Shown here in pieces: positions 1-13,001 of a stretch of DNA of 64,000 nucleotides. The stretch spans positions 27,504,905 through 27,568,904 of the forward strand of contig CM056743.1 in assembly GCA_029851415.1 (NCBI GenBank), in the 5' to 3' direction. Position 1 is the first letter of the stretch. Each line of letters begins with the position of its first letter. This stretch comes from Eretmocerus hayati. Lineage: Eukaryota > Arthropoda > Insecta > Hymenoptera > Aphelinidae. Under the pieces are notes generated by a model. The model did no database searches. It saw nothing but the letters and a program-made list of their open reading frames with translations, and had not been told where the DNA came from. Made by a program: the position numbers and the translations under genes.

Positions 1-200
1 TCTCACGTTTGTCTAAAAAAATTAAAACCAACAAAACTCTGGAATATCTGTATCCCAAAAATGTTAATCATCCTGCTCTACACTTGTAACTCATTATTCC
101 AAGCTCGTTGTCATCTTAGAAGAGACTCTCCCCAAGATTGCAACTAATATTCAGCTATACACTTACCTACTCTTTCTCAAATTCTCATTTTTTATTTCAG

Positions 201-850
201 CACCCGATCGTGACAAGTATCCACTTGGTGGCCTAAGCCTAAACAACAACGGCGGCTCTGCAAGTAACAACATCAACATCTGTTCAGCCAACAATAACAA
301 CGCCAACAACAACTCAAACAACAACAATTCCAATAACAATGCCAACATCAATTCTACCAACCTTCTACATCCTTACACTCGTCTCAGTGTTGATATCCAA
401 TGCACTACATCAGTAGTCACCCCTACAAATCCTGGTATGACCTCATCAGCAAGACGAGGATCTGTACCAGCTGATATATCTGAACTTCGAGGTTGCCGAG
501 ATGTTCTTTTAGTTCGTGGTGGTAGTGTAAATGGTTGTAAATCTCGAAGTCGAAAAAAGCAACAACAACAACAACAACAACAACTTCTTCGTCGACGAAG
601 CAGTGGTGGACCTGAAATGTTTGCCTGTGCAGCAAATACAGGAACTTTTGATGAAACACCACAACAAATTTCTGGGAGCGGTTCTAGAAAACGTGAACTT
701 GTTGGCCAGGGTGGTAATAATAGAACAAAAGGTGATGAAGCTTGTCAATCGTCACAAGGAGGACAGCAAGCTAAAAGAAGAGGATCTTTACCTGTAGATG
801 TTCTTGCTTTATCACTTGGTCAACAACCAAGGTATCTTCAACACAGATAG
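201..850 (+). CDS. Last coding exon of an unrecognised gene (Asn- and Gln-rich C-terminus)
   Basis: A pyrimidine-rich splice acceptor ends at 200 and an open frame runs from 203 (after 2 bases completing a split codon) to a TAG at 848-850, giving about 215 residues. The first third is Asn/Ser-rich low-complexity, then come a conserved-looking segment around residues 75-110, a run of eight Gln, and three basic Ser sites of protein-kinase-A type (RRGSVP, RRRSSGG, KRRGSLP). The two RRGS(V/L)P-(A/V)D blocks resemble each other. There is no transmembrane segment and no enzyme motif. The pattern suits the regulatory tail of a signalling or neuronal protein, but I do not recognise the family. Upstream exons are outside the window. 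Coding status rests on the acceptor, the length and the non-random composition. Confidence 0.6.
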
Positions 851-3800
851 GATCGAGCGCCGCGCGCTTCCCGCTGATGACGCGCGCCGCGTGACTGAAT
901 TTTTGTCACGAAGCATCATACATAGCAAAACCCCTCAATTTTGTAACGATGTAATTCATCCTCCTCCCGTCGCCCTATTATAATTAGATTTGCGAAGGAA
1001 TATTGAAGCAATTTCGATCGATACGCTTCAATTTTTTTGAAAAGATCTAAATTTGCGCGTGCGTATTTCTGTGTGACAAAGTATTTTATTATTTCATCTT
1101 GCCGTTGACACTGCCCAAGTTATATCATTAATTGTTAACGCTCGTTTTTATTCAGCGTTAATTTTTTTTAATACTATTTATCTGCCGCCAACGCACGCTT
1201 CATCCCGTCTTCATTTGCGCGATATAAATGACAAGATTTTACAATTTTATGGAGAACAGACATTGCCAGAAATGAAGTAGAGAGAATGGTGAACACTCAA
1301 TAACTGGAAAATTGAAATAAAAAAAATAGCTGAGAGGTGATGATAAAATTCAGTGTGTGAGAAGATGCCAAATGAATCATCTGAGCGAGCTTCCAATGGC
1401 GAAATCTATAGTGCAATAGATTTCTAAAAGTTAATCTTAATCTAAGGTGCACTGTATCGAGTTAAATCTTTGTGCAGATATGTAGGCAGCAAAAAAAAAG
1501 AGTCTTATAAAGTTGTAGAGGATTTATCTAATGATGAGATGTTTTGAAAGTCATGGTATCGATATCTCTCCGGTCAAAATATGGATAAATCTCATCATTT
1601 GGTCGAAAAAGTCAACATCCATCCGTTGGGAAAAAGTGTTCATCTTCGTAATCCTCGTGTTATTTGCGAGACTGTTTTAAGATATTCAATTAATAGTTTT
1701 AGCAGTGTCAACACTCTAAACCGTCACAATAATTTACGATGAATTTTAATCTTTGATGAAATCAAAATTGTTTTTATACTTGGTTTTATCCATGCGCGGA
1801 GTCTTTACACTGTCATAGTCGTATAATCGAATCAATTATTATGTAACGGCGTTCTCCATTGCCAATTTATAATTACATGCATGAATTCTGTTATGAATTT
1901 ATTTGAAAGTATAGCTATACTGTGCGTTCTGTATTAAATTGAGCACGTTAGTGCGTCAAATCGACGACGCACTGCGATGTAAACGGCAAGAGCCTCTATA
2001 ATACTACCCCCAAATGTTTTTTTTATCTCAAATCGAATTGAGAATGAAATTGTAATCAGTAATTAGTGTAGTCATCGAGTCACAGATTATATCGTTCATT
2101 CATCAAGTACGTTACACACGCATCGTGTATAAAATTATCATTTAGGTAACTAAAAAAACTTTGGGAGTATCGTTGTAAAAGTCGAGTAGAAATGGCTTTA
2201 AAGATATTTTTACCCAGAGGAAATAAGGCGAGTGTGAGCTGAAAAATGACAATTTTCATCATAGTTTCTAATTGTTACGTTCACTCGTTTATCATTGTAA
2301 ATGAAAGAAGAATGTATTAAGTCATGTATTATATGTATGTATATCATCATAGAATTGCTATTGGTTATCGGAAACTATTTCGATTCAATTTTATTGAAAG
2401 TAATCGCTCGTCTCATTACATGTACTTGTAGATATGCACTTACAATGAAAGTTTCACGTTTATGAATAAGAATTCCATTCCATCAACAGATTGTAATGAG
2501 TTCGAAAAGTTCTGGCATTGATCAAATTTTATATGCGCATTCTTCGCATTAATATGCTTTTGATGTGTGCTTGTCCACGTATATGTTCACCGTTGTTCAT
2601 GAGAAGAGGGAATCTTCAATGTAGTTGTCTTTGGATTTATTCAATGAATATCAAGTTCCACAAGTCTTCCTATGGGAATTTTACAAGTCTGGTCGAGGAA
2701 ATATGCAATACGCGCGCCAAATTTGTGAGTGCCATATTTTTTTATCCTCAAGTCAAAATTTCGCACTTGCCTCTTGATCATGTCCTCTGCTCGTTGTAGA
2801 TAAGTTTGTTGATATTATATGATGATTGGAATTTTTTAAATAAAGAACATGACGGAGTAAGGGTTAATGAAAAGAATAATGATTTCAATATGGTGCAAAA
2901 GAATAAATAACCGGTAGATGAGTGAATGAAAGCAAAGTGTCAGGGTTGGACAAGATTGTTTTAATGGTAACTGCATACAATGTGAACCACGAATCTTGCA
3001 TTTGAGTGTTAAGAGGATCCATCTATGAAAGTGTTGGGAGATTTTTACTAAGTAAGTCGTACGAATGAGTCCCCTAGTAGCTTGTACGTTTAAGAGTGAA
3101 AAAATATCGTTCAAATAATAACTAGGCTGAATTTTGCAAGCTTGAGTGCATATTTGTTTATCAATGATCCATTTTTGAGTCGCTATCTTGAAATAGACCT
3201 ACGAATTGCGGAGTATTCTACGATAACTAGTTATCAGCAGCACGATGTCCGTAAAATTTTGTAATCGTATGTAACTCTTCGTGAACAAAAATATCTACTG
3301 CCATGTGTAAGACGTCAGCTATGTTACATTTTAGAAACAAAAACATCATAAGCTTTCACAGCCCTTGAACATTCAAATCCAGATCAAAGTTTGAAATCTA
3401 AAACCTCAAATTAGGATGGAATGAGAAATAGCCAACGTAGCTGATAGTCACACAAGCAGGTCATGATTAAAAACAGAACATTATCATCAATCCTGATTGT
3501 AATAATTCTTTTTATACCTGGCATTACTCTTCGGTGTTGATCCATTCTATATAATTTCAAAAAAATGTGAATTATCCATGGATATCTCTAGATACTTAGA
3601 CAATAGACTTCTGATAGAGTAAACCGATCTGGAATTGTCACGAACTGATACAAATTTTGGAGAATGGATGCATGACTGAGAACCTGAAAATTATGAGCTG
3701 CTAATGGATTTTCATTTCGTTTTGGAAAAAAGTGTATGGCGTACACGTTGATCTTTCTTCAAATTACTCGGCAATACTTGATGTGATGGCAATGATAAAT

Positions 3801-6716
3801 CAGATAAATTCAAAAAAATCAATATCCATTTCTGTGTTGATAGAGAAAGCATGTAAAATTTCGATATGGCATACGTCTATACATGCTAAAACGTTTAGAG
3901 ACAATCAAAGTACAACGTTCTTGAGGAATGATCAGTTCTGAAGATGAAGTGAAAAATTGTGAAATTTCATTGACATGACATGTGGATTTTGTTTGTAATG
4001 GAAGGAAAATCGTTGATCGTGACAATGTTGCACTGTTTCACTCGAATTCGCAAATGGTAGCGTAAGGTATCGTGACCCGAAAGCTTAAACATCTTTCATT
4101 TTCGCTGTGATGATTGAGTACACATTGTAAGTGATACATTTGATCCCCCGATCTAAATCTCTAGGATTTTCTGTCAGATAAGCCTATGAAAAGTCGAGAG
4201 AGGAAATGACAAGAATAAAAGGTGGCTGAAACGTTCTACAGGCTCGAATATTATAGAAACCTCGTGTTCTTTCGTGTGGGCTAATATTTCTTTCAATGAG
4301 TCTTAAAAATTTTCTTGTTCAAGAACGAAGTTCGCCACCAAAATGGAGCTAAGTTTCTATTCTTTTTGGCAGTAATAAATTTCTATTATTATTTTATTGA
4401 TAATCAGTTTGATTATCATAGATAATTTCATCAGAATGACTTGGATTATTTCTCTATTCACATTTTCTCAACACACATTTTCAAATGCTGAATTTGAAGA
4501 GAGCCAAAACAAACGCTCAATTTCATAGCATCCTCAATACCCAAAAGCCTTATTTTCCATTGTTAGAAGCCATGTTCGGCTGCTAGATGATCAGAAAATT
4601 AGCCGTGGTGTTACAATTATCACAGATCTGCATGTAATACAATCTTAAGCAATGTCACTCGAATATCGTATTTAACAGTAGGACACAGATATCTGGTTGA
4701 CTCTGATTCTTCCATTCTTATTCTGAAACTTCGGCGATTTTCTGAAACCCTGTTCAGATTTCATTGAGACGTCGGAAGTATAAATATTAAAAATGACTCT
4801 AGTCTAAAAGAAAAAACTTTCAGAAGACGGATTGGAACCAATGAAGAATCGATTCGTGGATTTTTATCCGATCATGCACTATCTGCTTTTCCAATTTCAC
4901 CAAGCATCATAATTTTAGGATGGAAGAATCAATGAGCAATCTTTGTAGAGCCCCATACTACACCCATTATTGTACTCCGCCATAATATTGTAGATTCTTT
5001 GGTGACATCGTGAGTTGACTCGTCAACATGTCGAGACTGATAAGCGACTCAAATTATAGGTAAAACAAAAGAGAATTGTAAGTGTAAGTCGACTGCCCTA
5101 GTTAGTGAAATTTCGTTTAATACAATAAAGAATGGTTAAAAAGTAAAACAACTCGTTGGGGTTTTCATTTTGCGCCTACAATTTCCGTAGTGGAGTCGAT
5201 ACGTAATGTAGAAACAGGGCACTCCACGACGGACTTGGGAAAAATCGGAGATCAAGAGTTGAAAATTTGAGGAAAGATGAATGATTAAAAATCTTTAATA
5301 ATCAGTCATTATCCTGCGACCTGGTTCTTCGACAATTGATTGTCCATCATATTTTGATTCCCTGCTCCGTTTGCGACGAGTGTTCCGTAGGATTGAGAAT
5401 GGGATTGTGAGCTCCTCGAACGAGACTGTTTCATAACTGGACGGGAGTCTCTTGTGGTATTCAAAAAAATGCAGACCGCAAAAAAATGTATAATTCGCAA
5501 CAAATGAACATAAAACTTTTGAAGAGGAAAAGTTGTCACGTACTAAGATTTTATCCTTGCCTCTAATAATAAACATGGTAACAAATTTTTTTTCAACACC
5601 AAATTTGAGTAGTTTTCATACTTTGAGTCTACAAGGCTTTTGTTGCATACTGGTCAAAATATTAAGACCACCCAATGAATAATTTTTCATTTTTTCACAG
5701 CTCGTTATCACGGAATATCTGGCCGTAAACGAGCCAGGGTTACTTAGTCATTTTAAAACTTTTTCAAATTATATCATTATACATTTTTTGGCAGTTTTAG
5801 CCTGTGTCAGCCCTGAAGAAGTTTACTTTTTCAATATATTACACGTGAATTTCCATTCAACTTCACTTTTTTACGGAAGTCAGTGTGATTAATGATGAAA
5901 ATCGAGCTATATATATGTGGAAGTACATTACAATTCAAACATTTCATCTTTCATTTTTAGGAGTCTTTTATTGTAACTCGTTCCTGGTATTGTATGACAT
6001 TATGTGTGATGACAGATTTTTCTCAAAATTTAGACTCATCATTGAGTATCGATGGGAAAATTCATAGCTCGAGTATAGTAAACATTATTTTCTCGGTTCC
6101 TTTCATATGTAACTTTAGAGGAAAAATTGAAAGAAATCAAAAAGTGTGGTTCTTCATCGTCGTTGAATAATTAGGGTTTTCTCTTGATCTTCATCCACTC
6201 AAACATACCTATTCTACTTCAAAACATTTCTTTTCTTTTGCGTTACTCATAATTGGAACAAGTCTTGCTCGTTATATCCGCACTGAGGGAGTCGGACTCA
6301 AAATGATTGTGGATACCAAGGTTTTCCTAATCTCAACCTTTTTAGAACAGGTAAATGAATTTCAACCTATTCCAAATCCCACTCAATGATGTCTCATGCC
6401 GTGTGTTCTTCGGATCGACGGGACGATCGGCACGTATAGATCCGGTCTGAGACCGGCGAGAACGGTGACGGACGTGCTCTTGTTTTTGGCGCGCAATGCG
6501 CAGTAACAGAACGCGCAGTATAAACAGCAGACGGCTGTTGCACTTTTTACAACACAAAACACAACAATAACAACAGCATGACAACGGCCAGCATCTTCAA
6601 CACATGTTTCATTTAAAGTGATTACAAATTTACGATTCAATTCTTGAAAATGTCGAATTAAATGTTGGCTCAATTTTTGCCCTTCGTTTGTAAAGTTGGC
6701 GCGAAATCATCGAAGC
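851..6716. other. Gene-free stretch, probable long 3' UTR then intergenic
   Basis: AT-rich DNA with only short, unconvincing open frames on both strands. AATAAA-type signals occur near 2837 and 5123, so part of it may be the 3' UTR of the gene ending at 850. From about 6390 the DNA becomes richer in CG dinucleotides and unusual words; this piece directly continues the host sequence seen again at 25742 after the TE1 insertion, so 6390-6716 is probably upstream regulatory DNA of the ANKRD-like gene. Confidence 0.5.
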
Positions 6717-6724
6717 ACTCCGAT
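6717..6724. repeat. TE1 target-site duplication, left copy
   Basis: ACTCCGAT, repeated exactly at 25742-25749 on the other side of TE1. Joined, the host sequence reads CACTCCGATTGGCTG, which contains an inverted CCAAT box. Confidence 0.85.
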
Positions 6725-6781
6725 CAGGGCCCTCCAACTCGCATAGGCAAAACGGCGTGAGTTTCGAGGACCGAGCCGAGG

Positions 6782-7421
6782 TGTAACGTATTGGTGGGAG
6801 GATGATAATGCATGCGCATGATCGAGAATCTCCATCTCTCCGAGTCATGTGTAACGTATTGGTGGGAGGATGATAATGCATGCGCATGATCGAGAATCTC
6901 CATCTCTCCGAGTCATCGAGAATTGAGCGCGCATGATCTTGGAATTGTTCTCTCTTTTCACGTCATCAAAAGTGGAAGGGTTTGGTTTCGATATCATACG
7001 TCACGAGTTATCCATACGCAGCCACATACGCAGACGCATAGAATCATCTCAATTGTGGATGAGACGCACCTATGCGTCCCTTTTTCTATCTCACTTGTTC
7101 GAGCATTCGCGTACAATATCTTCTAACACCATTCCACCACCTCTCTGCTGCGCTTTCACCCCACTTATGAATTACCCTAATACTCTAAGTTTAATACGTA
7201 ATCATCGTCATCAAGATCAACCCTGCTCTAGGTGCGCATGAGTAATCCTCGTCATCAAATGCATTTGTGGCGGGGGTTCCCTTAAATACACCAAAATACG
7301 CCCGGAGCGGCACTTCTTCTTGTTCTTTCATGCCGATCATACCTGTTTGATATCTAAATAAACACAAGTCATACTGCCTCTATATCAACGAGTTATATAT
7401 TGAACCCACGAACACATTACA
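6782..7421 (+). repeat. 5' LTR of element A
   Basis: 640 bp, TGTAAC...ATTACA. It opens with a 68-bp tandem duplication (6782-6849 and 6850-6916), identical in the 3' LTR. An AATAAA signal (TATCTAAATAAACAC near 7353) fits an R-region polyadenylation signal. Confidence 0.93.
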
Positions 7422-7444
7422 AAGTGGTGACAGCGGTGTTGGGT
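7422..7444 (+). promoter_or_regulatory. Primer-binding-site candidate of element A
   Basis: After the LTR come three bases and then TGGTGACAGCGGTGTTGGG. A TGG start complements a tRNA CCA end. I cannot assign the tRNA. Confidence 0.5.
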
Positions 7445-8416
7445 TAATTACGAGGCAGTGAATTGAAATATTCAATTATCCAAAATTTTTAAAAACCATT
7501 TTTCGAAATTTTTGAAAATTTCGAAACTTTTATTAGAAATTTATCCGAAAAATCTGATAAATTTCTTAAGCGAAGCATTCGCTCGTGGGAAACGAATCCT
7601 GGTCCCTATCACAATCCGATGGACTAACAGGAACTCGCAGCAGGCGAATCCTGTCATCATTGGAAGGACACCTTGGAGATATTGCATCTCTATTCAGAAA
7701 CTGCTATTTCATCGGAGCTTGAAGCAGAGTTACAAAAGGATCTACTGTTGCAATATTCGGCATCATTGGGAAATTACTCATCATGGAAATTGTGAAAAGT
7801 TGTAGTGAATGGCCTGTCTTGAGATGTGGATTATGAATGAGTGATACGATAACTGCGGGTTAAGTGAGCTGTGAATTGGCTGGCGCTGTGGCGGCATATC
7901 TGTTCAGTGGCAGTGCGCACATCTGAGCGTTCATCTCTCGACGAATTGCTGATTGGGGCAGCTGTGAACAGCAGTTGGAAATTTCGACGCGCGTTACTGG
8001 AAATGATTTTTGAATTGATAAGTACTCTGGATAATTGGACTGAGTGAAAACTGAACTTGTGCTAGGCTGGAACAACTAAAAATTCATGATTTTCATACAC
8101 GAATCATCTATTTGGAGTGAGTAAATTAAATAGAAAATTCATGGGAAATATCAGGAAAGTAGCAATTCGAGTCGTTGTGACAATATTTGAATATTCATCT
8201 GGATTTCTGTGAGATTTTTGGGTATCACTTTCATTCTGGTCAAATCCTGTATTCAAAGGTTGATAATCTACATTGGGATTAAGGACTGTGTTAAGTGATC
8301 AAAATAGATCTAAATTCAAAACTTAACTGCATGAATGGTTTTCAAATCTGACTTCAGTAAGTATATTGACAGAATAGTGTTTATTCGATCACCATTTTGG
8401 TGAATAATTTAACAGA

Positions 8417-9169
8417 ATGAGGTCTTCAAAAATTCCAAACGTACAAAACATACCGAATAGTGTCGGGAGATTTACAGTAGCAGAAATTCTGAAAATACTA
8501 CCAACATTCGATGGGGAAAATATGCCTGTTTCTTATTTCATTCGACAATGCACAGAATTGGAACAATTACTCGGAAACACAGAAAAATCAGTATTTATAC
8601 ACGTTGTAAAATCAAAAATTACTGGAAATGCGAAAAGTTACATTGAAACACATGCATGCGATTCGGTTGTTGAAGTATTCCATGTTCTCAGAAGAGCCTA
8701 TGGTCAGAATAAAACTTACTCCAGTTTGCTCCTTGATTTGTCAAGAATCGTAAAAACCGAGAGTGAGTCAGTTTTTGCTTATGCACGTAAAATTCTTAAA
8801 GTACGAAATGACATATTCGATCTGATTGACAATGAATTTGATGAGAGATCAAGGATAGAAGCTAAAGAATTTTCGAACAAAAATGCAATTCAACAATTTG
8901 TCAGAGGCTTGAGTTATCAATATTTTTACCAGATGAACGATAGTGACTACAGTTCTTTGAATGAAGCTATAGATGCTGCTTTGGAAATTGAAAAGAAATT
9001 GAGAGATTATGACGATTTGCACGGTAAAGAAACCGAATCATTACTTTCTGTTCATATCACAAAGCTCGATAAAAAACGTAGGAGAAAAGGGAGACTGTGT
9101 TACAGGTGCAGGAAGAGAGATCACCTCGCGCAAGAGTGTGAAGTTCCTTGCATACGTGAGGTCAAATAA
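8417..9169 (+). CDS. gag: Gag protein of element A (gypsy, mdg1-like)
   Basis: A 250-residue ORF from ATG 8417 to TAA 9167-9169. Residues about 20-190 have the layout of the retrotransposon gag capsid domain seen in mdg1-type gypsy elements: a PTFDGENMPVSYFIRQC-like opening, then alternating charged helices, and an AIQQFVRGL segment. The C-terminus is basic (KKRRRKGR) and carries one zinc knuckle, CYRCRKRDHLAQEC, with C-x2-C-x4-H-x4-C spacing. Gag packages the element RNA and forms the particle. It stands alone: no pol frame follows or overlaps it. Intact gag without pol, next to identical LTRs, suggests a non-autonomous element whose Gag is still made, with enzymes coming from a relative elsewhere. 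Confidence 0.85.
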   Translation: MRSSKIPNVQNIPNSVGRFTVAEILKILPTFDGENMPVSYFIRQCTELEQLLGNTEKSVFIHVVKSKITGNAKSYIETHACDSVVEVFHVLRRAYGQNKTYSSLLLDLSRIVKTESESVFAYARKILKVRNDIFDLIDNEFDERSRIEAKEFSNKNAIQQFVRGLSYQYFYQMNDSDYSSLNEAIDAALEIEKKLRDYDDLHGKETESLLSVHITKLDKKRRRKGRLCYRCRKRDHLAQECEVPCIREVK

Positions 9170-12100
9170 ACATACACGTCTATTTTGAGTTCACTCACAG
9201 TACAGTCAATACTTGTGTGGTATTAGATTCAGAAGTTTCGTTGACAACGGGGTTGATAACTGTGTGGTATCAAACTCGGATCTGTGTGGTCATGGGATCG
9301 GTGCGTATGTCGTATCGTATCTCAAGTTCATATGTCATCGAGTACGGTGGCGTGTGTCGTACCGGTACTCTTGGTCTGTGTGACTATGACAGATTGAACG
9401 AAGAAACGCAGAACGATATTTCTTGATGAACATGATTGATTCAGTATTGACATGATTTCTGTTGGCATGAAGAATGAACTCTGAACTGATGTTTGCAGAT
9501 GAAAAGGTCAAGATGAATTTCCGTTGATATCTGTTTGGCTATAACAAAAACACAGTCTATTGAGAGAACGAGGCTACAATGCATGAATTGAGAATGGTTA
9601 CGGTTAGTCTGTGTGACTGAGAAACCACAAAAATATAAAGAGACAAGCTTGGATTTTTGACTAATGAAGATTTTTTGTAAATTTCATAAGTTGAGATTGC
9701 AAAAAGAAAAGGGTACGTGAGACATATTGAGAAACAGATTCAATACCGATCACAAAAAATTTCATTACACACAAGTGAACTCCAACGTCACAAAAAAAAA
9801 ACCTAGTAGAATTTTTTCCATGTTGGCACGAGATATTGATACACTTTGGATGATTTTGTGAGAGAGAAATTATAAGATTGATTCCCATGAAACACAACCG
9901 AATTTCTGGAATTTATCGGAATAGTGAATGAAATCACGACTTTGGCATGATATCTGAAGATCATCTTCGACACACACATTAAGAAAGCCATCTGAAAAAA
10001 TGAGGGGGAATTAATAGATGAGATCACAATAAATCTATCACATGTTCAATAAAATACAGAATTGGAGTACTTATCCATGAAAGAATTTGAATTGTTGAAA
10101 CAAGGTCTGCACAGCATGAATGTCCATAGCTTGGGGTAAAATGTTAGCACCTGCAAAGCCCGTTACACGCATACAAACTTCATACTTATAGGGAACCACA
10201 CATGGCTGCATCTAGGGAAATATGAAGTATGAGAATAAGGACAACATTTTTACTGATATTTACTATCCAGAAGAAGTGACACTCAGTGAATTAAAATTAT
10301 TTGGGAATATTCTTGACAAAAATTTTGATGAAAAAGCATTCGACAGAAAATCCAAGAGTGAGAAGTTCATTGTAAAATTGAGAAAATCATTCTACATTCT
10401 TCGTGGTAAAGGTAGCTGACACACGAGTTTGTTCATTTTGTGGGACGGAAAGATGTACAATAGGGAAAAAGTAATATGTTCAATTTGATTAGAAAATTGA
10501 AATGAGCAGAATGGTCCATTATTATCACAGTCACATAGCTGTAAATTTGTGTTTTTGGGAAGAAGATCATAGATTTTATGAACAGAACTCATCTTCATGG
10601 GATACAATTAAATATGACAAACTGAAAATTCGAATTAAGTAGTATGAGATTGCAGCTAAGTAAAGGCACATAAATCCAAAATAGTTAGTATGTTGAGCAT
10701 GGTGAACATATTTATGCATGTAGATTCGGGTCAAAAATGACAGTGAGGAAGAAAAAGAAAGTAGAATTCTAGTAAAGAATTGAGTCATTCCAAAAGAATA
10801 CCTGGAGCGAAGAAACATTTTTTTTTTCCTCCTTAAGTACTTATTGATTTGTGCCACAATACCAATGCGACCTAAAAAAGAAAAAGTTCAAAATTATGGT
10901 TCTTCACATTGAGTCGAAAATGGATGATCAAAACTAAATTACTTGGTATTTCGAAGAATAGCATCTGGTGTTGAGAAGAGTGCCATTTTCATTCAAGCGT
11001 AAACCTTTTGATCGAAAGCACATCTATGGCAGTACACTTATTCTTGCAGGTTTTCTCATCATAGAATGGATATAAAACAGGAACACACTGGTCACATGGT
11101 CAACTACACATACAAAACAAAGTTAGAAGAGAGAGACAAAATTTTGTACAAGTTGCAGATATACCAACAATCAGATTTTTTGGTTTCACTAAAACTCCAA
11201 AGAACCTCCATTCGACAGTGAAAATCAATCTCAAAAGAAAAGTCTGTGGCAGGGGGTCTAAACAATAGCACTTTTCACAATGAGAATGATTTTAGTGATC
11301 AATCTACAAAATTGCCCCAGCATGGTTCAGTAAATCTTTGAATACAACTACTTACGCCAAATACAGATGAATGGAATTTTGAAACAAAATAATGAATGCA
11401 CATGTTGGTACATACCTTGAGAATGTGAAAATTATGACTGTCCAGTTGCAAATGGAATAAACAATGTCAAATGCACTCATAGACCAACTTTGATGAATAA
11501 CATGTAAAAGCGTTAACAGGGCGTACCTCATTTGAGAGATTATCTTCACTTCTGGGAGTAGTAGAGTCCTCGTCCAAATTACTAGATGATTGTATAGCCC
11601 ACAAAAAGTGTTTCATGAAGTCTGGAAGAAGTACAGAACCCTAGTAAATAGGTTGACTGGTAACATCTTTACAAAGTTTGAAAATCTTGATTGGAAAGAA
11701 TGCGACATTTAGTTGACAAGTAAATGAAACAAAATAGATAGTCACTGGATGTTGGTAGCAATAATTGAAATGATATAACAATGGTTGGAATCAGTTGAAT
11801 TATCAAGAAGTACTCAGAAGAAAGATTCCACTTCAAGTATAGGTAGTCCCATACTACAGCATAGGAAATATGTCCAACTTGTAACATCCGATAACTGAAC
11901 TGAGTAACATTATGAAAGACATAAATAGGTTTCTTGAGTTTTCCAACATTAAGCGCAAGTGCAACAAGTATTATGGTACACAGAAGACATCATTATTTTG
12001 GAATAGCCGTGAATCAAATTTGGTATGCATTGTCAAGGAGAATTTTGGACATAGCTTCAAATATGAGTGATACGGTTTTGCCAAAACTCACGTGTGTTCT

Positions 12101-12986
12101 TCCTGGGGCATCGGTAGACAATATATGCATGCATACATACCTCAGATTTATCTCAAAGTGCTCATTTCTTACAAAACAGTTGTCTTTTACGCAGCGTGTT
12201 TACACCGCATGACAGAATCACAACAACACTACGCCATCTTGAGCGCCAAGCGTCTGCTAGGCGTGTGCACCAATGAGCGCATATAGCACCACAGGCAACA
12301 AGTAGCGCGCGGAAAAGACCCTCATTTGAATTACATGTAGTAGAGAGTCACACACTATTCTGTCAATGATAATACTTTGAGGAATCCCTAGATTGAATGA
12401 ATGCAAAACTTATATGCAGTGGCGATGTGGATTGTTTATATTACGTAATTCTGTCTGAAAAATTTATGAATGAGAGTTGTTCTTGTCAATTTCGAACGAA
12501 AGAACAAAAAAATAATAACGCCGAGGACCTTGATTATGATATGGAAATTTTATCCAGAAGGAATGCAACATTGTTGAGTATGTAATATAATTTTTTAGAG
12601 ATTTTATATTCGCTCAAATTTTGAGATGACATAAGAACAAAAAGAAAGAGGTGAAGTCCCCGTGTAAAAGGAATCACTGTATTTGTAGGAAGTATGAAGT
12701 CTCTTGGACTAGGTTTCTCTTTGAATTTTTTCCCACGAGGTTTTGAAGAGTTTCCCTGAGTCCACGGGTCTGCGACCCGGGCAAATGCGAGAGGCATAGA
12801 ATAAAAATAGAGAAGAGTTTGGAAAAGTATTTGACTTTGATATTGTAACCAAAATTATCAATTCATGCGAGACAACGCTATTGCACGGGCTTAAGATAGT
12901 TCAATAGTAATGTATAAGGAAAATTAATGTGTTGTGGATTGAGGTCTCTTTGTTAAAAATGTTCATCTTGTATTCACATTTTTTCG
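9170..12986. other. Internal region of element A without recognisable genes
   Basis: About 3.8 kb between gag and the polypurine tract. Only short frames are present (for example 65 codons at 10222-10419) and none resembles protease, reverse transcriptase, RNase H, integrase or envelope. Either pol was replaced by unrelated sequence or it has decayed beyond recognition; the intact gag and identical LTRs argue for replacement. Confidence 0.6.
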
Positions 12987-13001
12987 GATAAGAGGGGAAG
13001 G

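Noticed and set aside
163..360. Leu-rich 65-codon frame on the minus strand
   Set aside because: Antisense shadow of the Asn-rich coding exon (AAC/AAT repeats read backwards).
6923..7241. ORFs of 67 and 102 codons repeated at 13143-13461
   Set aside because: They lie inside the identical LTRs of element A and have no known domain.
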